64,000 bases of DNA from Candidatus Saccharimonadota bacterium (GTDB lineage Bacteria > Patescibacteriota > Saccharimonadia > Saccharimonadales > UBA4665). Position 1 is the first letter of the stretch, and the number at the start of each line of letters is the position of its first letter. Position numbers and translations under genes: made by a program. Positions 45,268-52,062 of the stretch are shown here, one piece after another. The notes beneath the pieces are model-generated. The model worked only from the letters and a program-made list of their open reading frames with translations. It did not search any database and was not told the origin of the DNA. The stretch is taken from positions 372,001 to 436,000 of the forward strand of contig JAQBRT010000001.1 of assembly GCA_028286345.1 (NCBI GenBank). Reading direction: 5' to 3'.

Positions 45268-46829
45268 GAAGACATTTCAATAGCCTTTACGAGGCTTGCA
45301 AAGGGTTCTTTCCAGATTGGGAAGACCCTTTTTTCATTGTCTACGGTTAGGTTCAAGAACAAAATGCGTGCAACACGGTCTTTCTCAACTGCTGAACCTG
45401 CTTTCATCTTGTCAGGTGCTAATTTTACGAGGTTCAAGAACTGCTCTTTGGTTAGTTTGATTTTACTTGGATTTGCTATTTTTTCTTTGAGCTTGCCTAT
45501 ATCCTCATCTAGCTCTTGGGTATCAGTAGCAAGCTGTTCAATTTTGTTCTCGTTGATTGCGTATGCTGGCGAGCTACGGTTGATTTTACCAAGACCAAGG
45601 GATAAATCATCAAGCTCTTTTTTCTTGTGAGCATACGCACCTCTTTTACTGGCAATATCTTCTTTAATCTTGATAATCTTCTCGTCTGTGAAGCTGTCTA
45701 TACGCTTGCTGTAACGCTCATACGCTTCGTCTGAGAGTTGCAGTTTCTCTAATAGCTCATAGATTGCATCAAAGATATAGAACGCTCTAATCGACTTAAC
45801 GGTGCGAGTACAATTTTTGTTATCGCAACGATATGAAAGAACACGAAACTTGCTTCCGCCAGGCTTGTTTTTACCAGCTTGCATCCACCTAACATCATTG
45901 CATACACCACAGAAAACCATGTGAGTAAGTGGCTTGAATTCTAATCTTTTCTTGGAGCTGGTATCACGCTTCCTAGTATAAGCTAGAGCTTGGACCTGAT
46001 TATAAATATCTTGGTCAATCATTGGCTCAAAATCCAGTTGAATAGTGCTTAGCTCAATGGATTGTTCTGTTTGTTCAAGTATCCCGAAATAAAAAGGATC
46101 ACGGAACATCTGACCTACGCTCTTTTCGGTAGGCACTATCTTCTTGCTAAATTTATTCTTCCTAGAAACTTTTGTCATACGGTGGTAACCCTTTTCAAGC
46201 AAATACTCCAGCACTGCCATGTTAGTAGCACCCCTAGCCCTCATATACCAAGCCTCTTGAACATCATCAAACCATTCGTTAGGTCGGTAACGTCCATCTG
46301 GTTCTCGTTCATAACCCCATTTAGGCTGACCCCCTGATTTACCGTCTTCCCAGTTACCAGATACCCCTCTACGAACTTTTTGAGATAAGTCGTCGGAAAA
46401 GTGTTTAGAGATAGAGAACATGATTCCGAGTGTGAGTTTTCCCGATGGGTCGTTAGTAAAGTGATGAGTCGGGAATTGCAGGTCTTTTATCTTGCCCTCA
46501 TCGAGCATGTTAATGATTTGCCCACCATCTAACATATTGCGTGATAGTCTATCTGGTGCGTATGAGAGTATAGCGTCATACTTGCCACCACTCTCAATTT
46601 CCTCAAGTATGTCGTAGAACTTTTTTCTTACCTTTTTGTCGGCTTTTTTGGCAGACCCATTTTCTTCAATGGTGTCTACTATGTTTAAGCCACCTAATTT
46701 AGCATGACGTTTGCAGTATTTAATTTGGTCGGGAACAGAACGAACCTGACTACCCTCATCAGTCGTAGACTTACGAGCATACAGCACATAACGCAATTTG
46801 GTGCGGTCAATTTCTTCGTCAAGTATCAT
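45246..46829 (-). CDS. Large serine recombinase (site-specific integrase)
   Basis: 527 residues. N-terminal resolvase domain with the catalytic Ser in 'VLYARKSTTDEGSQVRSVPDQI' and 'YAPDRLSRNMLDGG'; 'Recombinase' domain around 170-270 ('KWGYEREPDGRYRPNEWFDDV'); zinc-ribbon Cys pattern 'FCGVCND...YRCDNKNC' around 310-345; coiled coil around 390-450. The gene points at the tRNA, and its last six codons plus stop (GADERT) are antisense to the tRNA 3' end. The natural C-terminus is thus lost on integration; see 49503-49637. Clear family; att function inferred. Confidence 0.93.
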   Translation of the reverse strand: MILDEEIDRTKLRYVLYARKSTTDEGSQVRSVPDQIKYCKRHAKLGGLNIVDTIEENGSAKKADKKVRKKFYDILEEIESGGKYDAILSYAPDRLSRNMLDGGQIINMLDEGKIKDLQFPTHHFTNDPSGKLTLGIMFSISKHFSDDLSQKVRRGVSGNWEDGKSGGQPKWGYEREPDGRYRPNEWFDDVQEAWYMRARGATNMAVLEYLLEKGYHRMTKVSRKNKFSKKIVPTEKSVGQMFRDPFYFGILEQTEQSIELSTIQLDFEPMIDQDIYNQVQALAYTRKRDTSSKKRLEFKPLTHMVFCGVCNDVRWMQAGKNKPGGSKFRVLSYRCDNKNCTRTVKSIRAFYIFDAIYELLEKLQLSDEAYERYSKRIDSFTDEKIIKIKEDIASKRGAYAHKKKELDDLSLGLGKINRSSPAYAINENKIEQLATDTQELDEDIGKLKEKIANPSKIKLTKEQFLNLVKLAPDKMKAGSAVEKDRVARILFLNLTVDNEKRVFPIWKEPFASLVKAIEMSSGADERT

Positions 46830-46848
46830 GTAATGATTTTACCCTGAT

Positions 46849-47025
46849 TTACAAGTAGATACGACCACCATTGTTATCTGATATGGAAATTGCATTTTCT
46901 TTTGCTAGAGGACCATTCTCGTCTATCACCTCTAAGGCTTCCATATATTCCACTAACCCGTCATCTGTGTTTGCTTCACCTTGTTTTTTGTTTAATAGAA
47001 CTTGTAGTAAGTTACTGTTACTCAC
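46849..47025 (-). CDS. Small 58-residue protein upstream of the recombinase
   Basis: A short frame starting with GTG at 47025 and ending 19 bases before the recombinase ATG. The product is acidic and protein-like in composition (MSNSNLLQVLLNKKQ at the start, SDNNGGRIYL at the end), with no membrane helix. A 16-codon frame (GTG at 47073) ends in TAA overlapping its GTG start, so translation may be coupled. It is driven by the consensus promoter at 47194-47222 together with the recombinase. No family recognised; a recombination directionality factor or recombinase helper is one possibility, inferred only from position. Confidence 0.6.
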   Translation of the reverse strand: MSNSNLLQVLLNKKQGEANTDDGLVEYMEALEVIDENGPLAKENAISISDNNGGRIYL

Positions 47026-47111
47026 ACTGTATCCGTCTTTGACCAGTGAAGTGTTTTAAGTTCTTCACCTCCCAAGAGTTTCAGTGTGATAGTTGTATTA
47101 GTTCACCGAGG

Positions 47112-47186
47112 CTTGCAAGCTGTCTAAAATCAAAATAGACGGCGTGCAAGAAGCCTCTCTCTGAAAGGACTCTTGCTTGCCGTCTA
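47112..47186. repeat. Array of three operator-like 15-base repeats
   Basis: CTTGCAAGCTGTCTA (47112-47126), its inverted variant TAGACGGCGTGCAAG (47136-47150), and CTTGCTTGCCGTCTA (47172-47186). Consensus CTTGCnnGCYGTCTA. The first two also form a longer imperfect palindrome with flanking GAGGC/GCCTC. The third copy sits exactly at the expected transcription start of the recombinase operon. Likely operators for a repressor or binding sites for the recombinase. Confidence 0.65.
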
Positions 47187-47193
47187 TCCTTTA

Positions 47194-47222
47194 ATTATAC
47201 GCTTTAACATAAGCATTGTCAA
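47194..47222 (-). promoter_or_regulatory. Consensus promoter of the recombinase operon
   Basis: TTGACA (47217-47222), 17 bases, TATAAT (47194-47199), reading toward lower coordinates. Start expected near 47187, next to operator copy 47172-47186. The leader to the small gene is about 160 bases. Confidence 0.85.
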
Positions 47223-47286
47223 GTTGAAATGCTGTTTTTGAGATAATAAGAAGAGAGGTAACGCAGAAAAAACAAAAGGAGGAGTG

Positions 47287-47532
47287 ATGATTAAAAAATC
47301 TAACGGAAGACCGTCAGTAATCACCATCAGTACGATGGATAAAATAGCTGACGCTATTCAGAATAATTACAATGTAACCGACGCTTGTCGTTACGCTAAA
47401 GTAAGTAGAGATACGTTCTATCGCTACTTACATTCCGAGCCTTTATTTACTGAGAAGATAATCGCAGCATACGAAAATCAGAGCACGTTTGTTTTGTGTC
47501 ATTTATGCACTGGTACTTATCGGACAATGTAA
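47287..47532 (+). CDS. Small HTH protein, possibly frameshifted at its end
   Basis: 81 residues from the ATG at 47287, with AGGAGG (47277-47282) as ribosome binding site. 'GRPSVITISTMDKIADAIQNNYNVTDACRYAKVSRDTFYRYL' is a helix-turn-helix of the kind found in phage terminase small subunits and transposase-like regulators. It is divergent from the recombinase operon, so it may bind the 15-base repeats. The last 15 residues (CHLCTGTYRTM) look unlike a natural end. In the +1 frame an open stretch reaches 47659 with a protein-like basic end (NENLYAFTRFIKSLGVRQG), suggesting a frameshift or decayed 3' part. Confidence 0.65.
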   Translation: MIKKSNGRPSVITISTMDKIADAIQNNYNVTDACRYAKVSRDTFYRYLHSEPLFTEKIIAAYENQSTFVLCHLCTGTYRTM

Positions 47533-47784
47533 CGAAAACTTGTACGCTTTCACTCGGTTCATTAAGAGTTTAGGCGTAAGACAAGGTAAAGATAATGTAC
47601 GGCGGAAAACGGCGTTAGCAGGTAAAAAATTGGGAAAAAGAAGCAGCGACGGTAGATAGGGTAACAGCTCGTACAAATAGTGAACGACTATCCCTGTTAA
47701 ATATACCCTCTGGAACGCACAGAGAGCGTCTAGGACAAGGTTTCAGGCTTAATTGCTAATATCCTGCTACTCCTCTGTTATTAT
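47533..47784. other. Gene-free stretch of the element
   Basis: About 250 bases. The first half keeps an open +1 frame to 47659 that may be the shifted end of the HTH gene. An inverted near-match to the TAACAGGGGT motif (TAACAGGGAT) is at 47690-47699. Nothing else is recognised. Confidence 0.4.
47779..47784 (+). promoter_or_regulatory. -10 box of a leaderless promoter in the element
   Basis: TATTAT ends 6 bases before the ATG at 47791. Confidence 0.5.
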
Positions 47785-47790
47785 GTGGTT

Positions 47791-48432
47791 ATGAACGATT
47801 GGACAAGAGGTGATTATTTAGCTTTGGCAGGAATAATAGTATCTGGTTTTATTGCGATAGCTATCTACCTGCTACAACGAAGGCTGTCTGACAAACAAAG
47901 AGTAGAGAACCGTCTGGAGGTAGAGGAAAAAGCCAGACTTAAGCTGTACGATATTCAGTACAAAGACCACTCTAGCAAGATCCATCTGTATAACGCAAAG
48001 CTCCTGAATAAGAAGTACTTCTCCCAGAATAAAAGGGATATTATCTGGGGTTATCCTTATCATGCTGCTGAATTATATTCTGCTAACTTTGATGGGCTTG
48101 AGTTCGTTGTAGGGATAGAAGAATGGGATAAGAAAAAGTATTACAGGGTTGGTGTCATACCATACGAAAACATTCTAGGAGTTAGACCAGAGGGTGATGG
48201 TTCATTCAACGGCATGATTATATATATTAAGCCTCGACTACTTCAGAAAGACAAATACTCAATAGCTTACAAATCATTCCGCTACTATCCAATCAAAAAT
48301 AAATATGGAAGTAGTACCGCAAAACCACTACACCTTAAAGTGCTTGATATACTAAAACAAGTTCCTGTAAAGCTCAGATACCACTTTTACTATAAATGGA
48401 AACAAAAAAGACAAAAACGTAATGTGTCATAA
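47791..48432 (+). CDS. Membrane-anchored protein of unknown function, element cargo
   Basis: 213 residues from the ATG at 47791 (a GTG two codons upstream abuts the -10 box). One N-terminal membrane helix (about 9-28, YLALAGIIVSGFIAIAIYLL), a basic helical stretch, then a cytoplasmic domain rich in Tyr and Lys ('HSSKIHLYNAKLLNKKYFSQNKRDIIWGYPYHAAELY', 'YYRVGVIPYENILGVRPEGDGSF') and a very basic end. No family recognised. Codon use is AT-rich compared with the chromosome. Confidence 0.7.
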   Translation: MNDWTRGDYLALAGIIVSGFIAIAIYLLQRRLSDKQRVENRLEVEEKARLKLYDIQYKDHSSKIHLYNAKLLNKKYFSQNKRDIIWGYPYHAAELYSANFDGLEFVVGIEEWDKKKYYRVGVIPYENILGVRPEGDGSFNGMIIYIKPRLLQKDKYSIAYKSFRYYPIKNKYGSSTAKPLHLKVLDILKQVPVKLRYHFYYKWKQKRQKRNVS

Positions 48433-48441
48433 TATGTTTAT

Positions 48442-48516
48442 TAACAGGGGTGGGAAATTTTGTTGTCACACTTGACAAAGCAGTATGACGGCGAAAAACA
48501 AGCTCTACCCCTGTTA
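48442..48516. repeat. Inverted pair of TAACAGGGGT motifs
   Basis: TAACAGGGGT at 48442-48451 and its exact reverse complement at 48507-48516, 55 bases apart, between the membrane protein and the hydrolase. The same decamer occurs on the chromosome at 16335 and 17661. Arms could form a long hairpin or bind one protein twice. Confidence 0.5.
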
Positions 48517-48537
48517 GGGTATGACGTAGAATAAGTA

Positions 48538-48565
48538 TTGTGCGACACCATTGCTTTGATATTAT
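48538..48565 (+). promoter_or_regulatory. Promoter of the alpha/beta hydrolase, leaderless
   Basis: TTGTGC (48538-48543), 16 bases, TATTAT (48560-48565), ending 7 bases before the ATG at 48573. Confidence 0.5.
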
Positions 48566-48572
48566 TAGTCTA

Positions 48573-49463
48573 ATGAAACTACGACACAAGCTAACCCAGA
48601 CCTACCTGACACGTGCTACAAGAAAGTTCACGCTTAGTGACTTACAGCAAGCTAGGAAGTGGTTTGACACTGCTTCAAATAATAAAGTGAAGCTAAAAGT
48701 TAGAACCGTCAAAGACTTGACTACAACAAATGGAATTAGATTAAGGTACTATCGCAATAATGCCACTAATAACAAACTTCCTGTAGTTCTGTATTTTCAC
48801 GGTGGTGGTTTTGCACTCGGAAGTATTGAGTCACACGATTCAGTATGTCGTTATCTAGCTAAGTTTACAGATTGCATTGTGCTGTCAGTAGAGTATAGCC
48901 TAGCACCAGAAGCTACCTACCCTGTTCCAATCGAGCAAGGACTAGCAGTAGTCAAATGGCTGCAAAGTAGCGATGAAATTGAGGACGCAGAAAGGTCCAG
49001 CATTTTTCTTGCAGGTGATAGTGCAGGTGGCAATATAGCACTAGCTATGGCTGTCAATCCTAAATTAGATTGCAAGCTAAAAGGACTGGTACTAATTTAC
49101 CCTGCATTGGATCCTCGTCTTGCAACTCAATCTATGGAGCAATACTCAACAGGTCATTTCCTGACTAAGCAAATGCTTGTTAAGTTTTGGAGTTTGTATC
49201 TTACGAACGGTCACAAGTACGCCTTACCTACTAAATCAGAACTTAAGTTACTTCCGCCTGTTCTTGTTATTGCTGCTGAGAAGGACGTATTAAAAGATGA
49301 GGGTCTAGAGTTTGTTGAACAAATGTATGCCGCAGGGAAAGAAGTAGAGTACGAATGCTACGATGAGATGCTTCATGGCTTTGTGCAGTTTCCTAGAGTA
49401 GCTAGTAGGAAAGTAAAAGCGTTTAGACGAATAGCTAAATTTGTGCACAGTAACCGCGAATAG
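48573..49463 (+). CDS. Alpha/beta hydrolase, hormone-sensitive-lipase type, element cargo
   Basis: 296 residues from the ATG at 48573; an upstream in-frame start at 48540 lies before the expected transcription start. Oxyanion motif HGGGF ('VVLYFHGGGFALGSIESHD'), nucleophile elbow GDSAGG, then Asp in 'EKDVLKDEG' and His in 'EMLHGFVQFP' complete the triad. Such enzymes hydrolyse short-chain esters. No signal peptide. Its presence as cargo suggests a trait such as ester or antibiotic detoxification, which is only a guess. Confidence 0.9.
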   Translation: MKLRHKLTQTYLTRATRKFTLSDLQQARKWFDTASNNKVKLKVRTVKDLTTTNGIRLRYYRNNATNNKLPVVLYFHGGGFALGSIESHDSVCRYLAKFTDCIVLSVEYSLAPEATYPVPIEQGLAVVKWLQSSDEIEDAERSSIFLAGDSAGGNIALAMAVNPKLDCKLKGLVLIYPALDPRLATQSMEQYSTGHFLTKQMLVKFWSLYLTNGHKYALPTKSELKLLPPVLVIAAEKDVLKDEGLEFVEQMYAAGKEVEYECYDEMLHGFVQFPRVASRKVKAFRRIAKFVHSNRE

Positions 49464-49502
49464 GTTCAAACGCCTTCTAGCGAGAGTAATAACAAGCACT
49501 TA

Positions 49503-49637
49503 TCAGAGTTGATACTGTGGCACGAACCCAGACAGAGAGGCGTTCCTAAGCTGTAAAACCCAGTCTATATCTGGACTACTTAGTAGCCAATCAGATATAC
49601 TCTCTAAAGGTTCAAGACATCTGTCATCAGGTGCACC
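49503..49637 (-). other. Displaced C-terminal coding tail of the serine recombinase
   Basis: If the element is circularised by joining the two GCACCA copies, the recombinase frame passes the junction in frame and continues for 44 codons here (from GAPDDRCLEP to GFVPQYQL) before a TGA at 49503-49505, instead of stopping after GADERT. The excised form would give a 565-residue recombinase. The same stretch mimics the tRNA 3' end, as an attP should. Confidence 0.5.
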
Positions 49638-49638
49638 A
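49608..49638. repeat. Candidate attR, tRNA-Leu 3'-end mimic
   Basis: AGGTTCAAG, then TCATC, then GCACCA, with small insertions relative to AGGTTCAAG-TCCTCTCATCC-GCACCA of tRNA-Leu(CAG). It does not fold as a tRNA. Confidence 0.55.
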
Positions 49639-49646
49639 AACTAAGA

Positions 49647-49670
49647 AGATCTCCGCAAGGAGGTCTTTTT
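49647..49670 (+). terminator. Intrinsic terminator, probably the original tRNA-Leu terminator
   Basis: Stem AGATCTCC/GGAGGTCT with a GCAA tetraloop and TTTTT. It lies 9 bases past the right GCACCA, the place expected for the terminator of tRNA-Leu before the element came in. Confidence 0.75.
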
Positions 49671-51174
49671 AGTAGCCAGAGAAGTGGTCTGTTTTGACTT
49701 TGCTGCCGGTTACGCCGAGGCAGTGAAGATGGTGTTTGGTGCCGTCGACCATGTTGTTTGGCCCAGAGATGTAAAAGGTGCGCTCAGCATAATCGGGGAC
49801 AAGCTTGGAGATAAGGTCGGCAGTAACTTTTGCAGTAACAACCCCAGGTGCTTGGTAGGACAGGTTGGTGACGACCGGTATGGCTTTGACCCCTACTGGC
49901 AAAGCTTCGCGGATTTGCTGGGTGTAGGCAAATTCCTGGGGGTCGCTGACGACGTACAGCAAGGTGATGTCGGACTGGATGTTTTTGTCAGTGATGTACT
50001 TAAGCATGCTACGGAATGGCGTAATGCCAATACCGCCAGCAATGAAAGCGAGTTTTTGGGTTTCGTTGCCCGAGAGGGTAAAATTGCCGGCCAGCTGGCT
50101 GGCGTAAATGCTGTCCCCGGGTTTAAGGTCAAAGAAGGCTGCCTTAAAGGTACTGGCAGGCTCGTAGTATTTGAGGCCAAGGTGGACATCTGGCTCAGTC
50201 GGCGACGAAGCGATAGTAAAGGTACGGCGATTACCGCGGCTGTCGTAGGGAATGTTAGCCAGTGTCCACTCCATGTACTGTCCAGGCTGAAAAGTAAACG
50301 GCCTCTCGGGCTGGAATATGTAATTGTAGACATGGTCAGATATCTTCTGGACCTCTTTAAGCTGCATGCGCATCCTGAACTTTGGCGAAACCGCATAGGC
50401 AAAGAGATTGCCCAGCAGCAAGGCAATTTCTGGGTGGATAATGAATGGGCCAACCTCCCAGGCAGTAACGTACAGCATAGCTACCAGGGCGCCAAAAACC
50501 ATTTGGAGGTTACGGCGCGGTGGCATGGTAGCTGGTTCGGTTAGCATGATGGTGCCCAGGAAGATCAGTGGCGAAGCCAGCAGGGCATGCTTCATGTTTA
50601 TGACAAGGGGCTGATGGCCATGGATGAACAGCGCGAGCTGCAGGGCAATACTGACTGCTGCGAATGTTGCCAGCAGCGGCATACGGCGGATTTTCCAGAC
50701 GACAGCCACTCCCAGTACAAGTGCGAATGGCCAGAGCACTGAACTACCAACCCACCAGGTGACTGCCTGCAGGCCGCTGATGCTAAGCAGGGCAGCCGCC
50801 AAGGCCGCCGGGTTGAAGATATGCTTGCCGTTCCAAGCGAGTAGAAATTTAGACGCACTGGAAACGGCGCCAGCCAGTGCCAAGCTAAACCCTGCTCCCA
50901 GCGAATGGGCCGGACTGACGATTAAAAATAGGATCAGTGCCGTGATGAGTGAAGATTCCATATTGGTAGGGACACGGAAAATACGGCCAAACAATCGGTC
51001 AGTGACATACGCGGAGGTGAGTATCAAACTAAGCGACACGATCAGCGATGTTGGGCTAGAAGAAAGTCGGCCCAGGAATGAAAATACCAATGCTAGCCCG
51101 ACGAGTATGCTCAGGGAATAGACTACAAGGCGGTACATGGTTACGCTATTTAGAAATCTTTCGATGATATTCAT
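49669..51174 (-). CDS. RnfD/NqrB-like membrane domain fused to ferredoxin-NADP reductase-like domain
   Basis: 501 residues. The first 255 or so form about eight to ten membrane helices with the RnfD/NqrB hallmarks 'GKHIFNPAALAAAL' and 'GTIMLTEPATMPPRRN', whose Thr stands where FMN is covalently attached in that family. From about 265 a soluble flavin reductase module follows: 'FTFQPGQYMEW', FAD-binding 'RRTFTIASSP', NAD(P)-binding 'LAFIAGGIGITPFRSML' and a 'ISGPNNMVD' end. This would move electrons from NAD(P)H through FAD and FMN across the membrane. It starts 4 bases into the end of the apbE frame, so the three genes form an operon. Confidence 0.88.
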   Translation of the reverse strand: MNIIERFLNSVTMYRLVVYSLSILVGLALVFSFLGRLSSSPTSLIVSLSLILTSAYVTDRLFGRIFRVPTNMESSLITALILFLIVSPAHSLGAGFSLALAGAVSSASKFLLAWNGKHIFNPAALAAALLSISGLQAVTWWVGSSVLWPFALVLGVAVVWKIRRMPLLATFAAVSIALQLALFIHGHQPLVINMKHALLASPLIFLGTIMLTEPATMPPRRNLQMVFGALVAMLYVTAWEVGPFIIHPEIALLLGNLFAYAVSPKFRMRMQLKEVQKISDHVYNYIFQPERPFTFQPGQYMEWTLANIPYDSRGNRRTFTIASSPTEPDVHLGLKYYEPASTFKAAFFDLKPGDSIYASQLAGNFTLSGNETQKLAFIAGGIGITPFRSMLKYITDKNIQSDITLLYVVSDPQEFAYTQQIREALPVGVKAIPVVTNLSYQAPGVVTAKVTADLISKLVPDYAERTFYISGPNNMVDGTKHHLHCLGVTGSKVKTDHFSGY

Positions 51175-52055
51175 GCCTTTTCCTCAAAAAAGCTAGCTGC
51201 TAAATCTTTTGACCGCTGGATACTCATATCTTTATACAGCACTGCAAATGAGAAGTTGAAGCGTTGCGAAAGGCTGTCTGGGCTGGTGAAAAATAAAGCT
51301 GTCGCCAGGCCATCAGCGAGCATGGTGGTGTCGGCGATTACCCAGGTGGCAATTACTTCGCTTGGTGACTGCAGGTCTATGGGGTCAATAATGTGGTGAA
51401 ACTTGCCCCATTTCCGCCTGCTCCCGGCTGAAGCGCAGAGGCTGCGGTTGTGTAACTGCACAATACCAACGGCTTCGGTGGTATCGACTGGGTTTTCTAG
51501 GCCGACTTCCAGAGCTGTTGTATCTGATGTCCGGTGTAGGATGTCGCCGCCTGCATTAATGGTGTAAGAATGAATATCAGCCTGGTCTATAAGGTCGCCT
51601 ACAATGTCGATCAAGTAGCCTTTACCGGCAGCTCCAAAGTCGAGTAAAGCTGGCCGCTTCACTTCTATCGAGTGCTTGTCGAACGACAGTGCATCCTCCC
51701 ATAGTGGCGGATGGTGCAAGGTTTTTTCTTTAAATGAATAGTTCGCATCATAGCCGGCATCAGACAGGGCTTGGCCTATGAGCGGGGTGACTTTACCCTG
51801 GGTTGCTTCGTACAATTGCTTATAAAACGTCAGCATGTCAAACCCATCCGGAGGCAGCTCGTATGTGCCCGGCGTGCCAGACATATAGGTCACAAGTGAA
51901 TCGGAACGGAAGCGGGAGTAAGCCTTGTCGAACGCTTGTATACGCAGGTAGATTTTTTGTATGAGCTCAAACCAGGCATCGTCTTTGATGGCATCTTTGA
52001 TGGTTATATCCCAGCGTGTTCCAATTGCTTCAAAGCTCGAAGTGCGTCCTGTCAT
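51171..52055 (-). CDS. apbE: FAD:protein FMN transferase ApbE
   Basis: 294 residues. ApbE attaches FMN to Thr or Ser of target proteins, using FAD. Family segments: 'DKAYSRFRSDSLVTYMS', 'LDFGAAGKGYLIDIVGDLI', 'YTINAGGDILHRT' and 'VIADTTMLADGLATALFF'. No signal peptide is obvious, so it may act in the cytoplasm or at the membrane. It stands between its two likely targets: the FMN-binding protein upstream and the RnfD-like protein downstream. Confidence 0.95.
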   Translation of the reverse strand: MTGRTSSFEAIGTRWDITIKDAIKDDAWFELIQKIYLRIQAFDKAYSRFRSDSLVTYMSGTPGTYELPPDGFDMLTFYKQLYEATQGKVTPLIGQALSDAGYDANYSFKEKTLHHPPLWEDALSFDKHSIEVKRPALLDFGAAGKGYLIDIVGDLIDQADIHSYTINAGGDILHRTSDTTALEVGLENPVDTTEAVGIVQLHNRSLCASAGSRRKWGKFHHIIDPIDLQSPSEVIATWVIADTTMLADGLATALFFTSPDSLSQRFNFSFAVLYKDMSIQRSKDLAASFFEEKA

Positions 52056-52062
52056 GGGTGTT

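Larger units (their letters stand above)
45262..49638. mobile_element. Integrated element at tRNA-Leu(CAG), about 4.4 kb
   Basis: Bounded by a six-base direct repeat GCACCA (45262-45267, the tRNA 3' end, and 49633-49638). The far end also mimics the tRNA further upstream: GGTTCAAG at 49609-49616 and TCATC at 49624-49628. A terminator that would suit the tRNA follows at 49647-49670. The interior is more AT-rich than both flanks and uses different codons. Contents: serine recombinase, a small gene, an operator array, HTH protein, unknown membrane protein and an alpha/beta hydrolase. No phage structural or conjugation genes are seen, so it is a small integrative island or a remnant. Confidence 0.75.

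Noticed and set aside
46871-47059. 62-codon plus-strand frame upstream of the recombinase
   Set aside because: The opposite strand carries a better small gene (46849-47025) in the recombinase operon; the plus-strand frame has no ribosome binding site.
45290-47122. 12-base repeat CGAGGCTTGCAA at about 45290 and 47108
   Set aside because: Repeats of this length are expected by chance many times in 64 kb; it bears no relation to the element ends.
49540-49640. A complete second tRNA at the right end of the element
   Set aside because: Only the T-loop GGTTCAAG and GCACCA parts resemble a tRNA; stems do not pair, so it is a mimic of the 3' end and not a gene.
49684-50544. 286-codon frame on the plus strand inside the flavin reductase gene
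   Set aside because: Antisense shadow of a clearly conserved coding region; no start signals.
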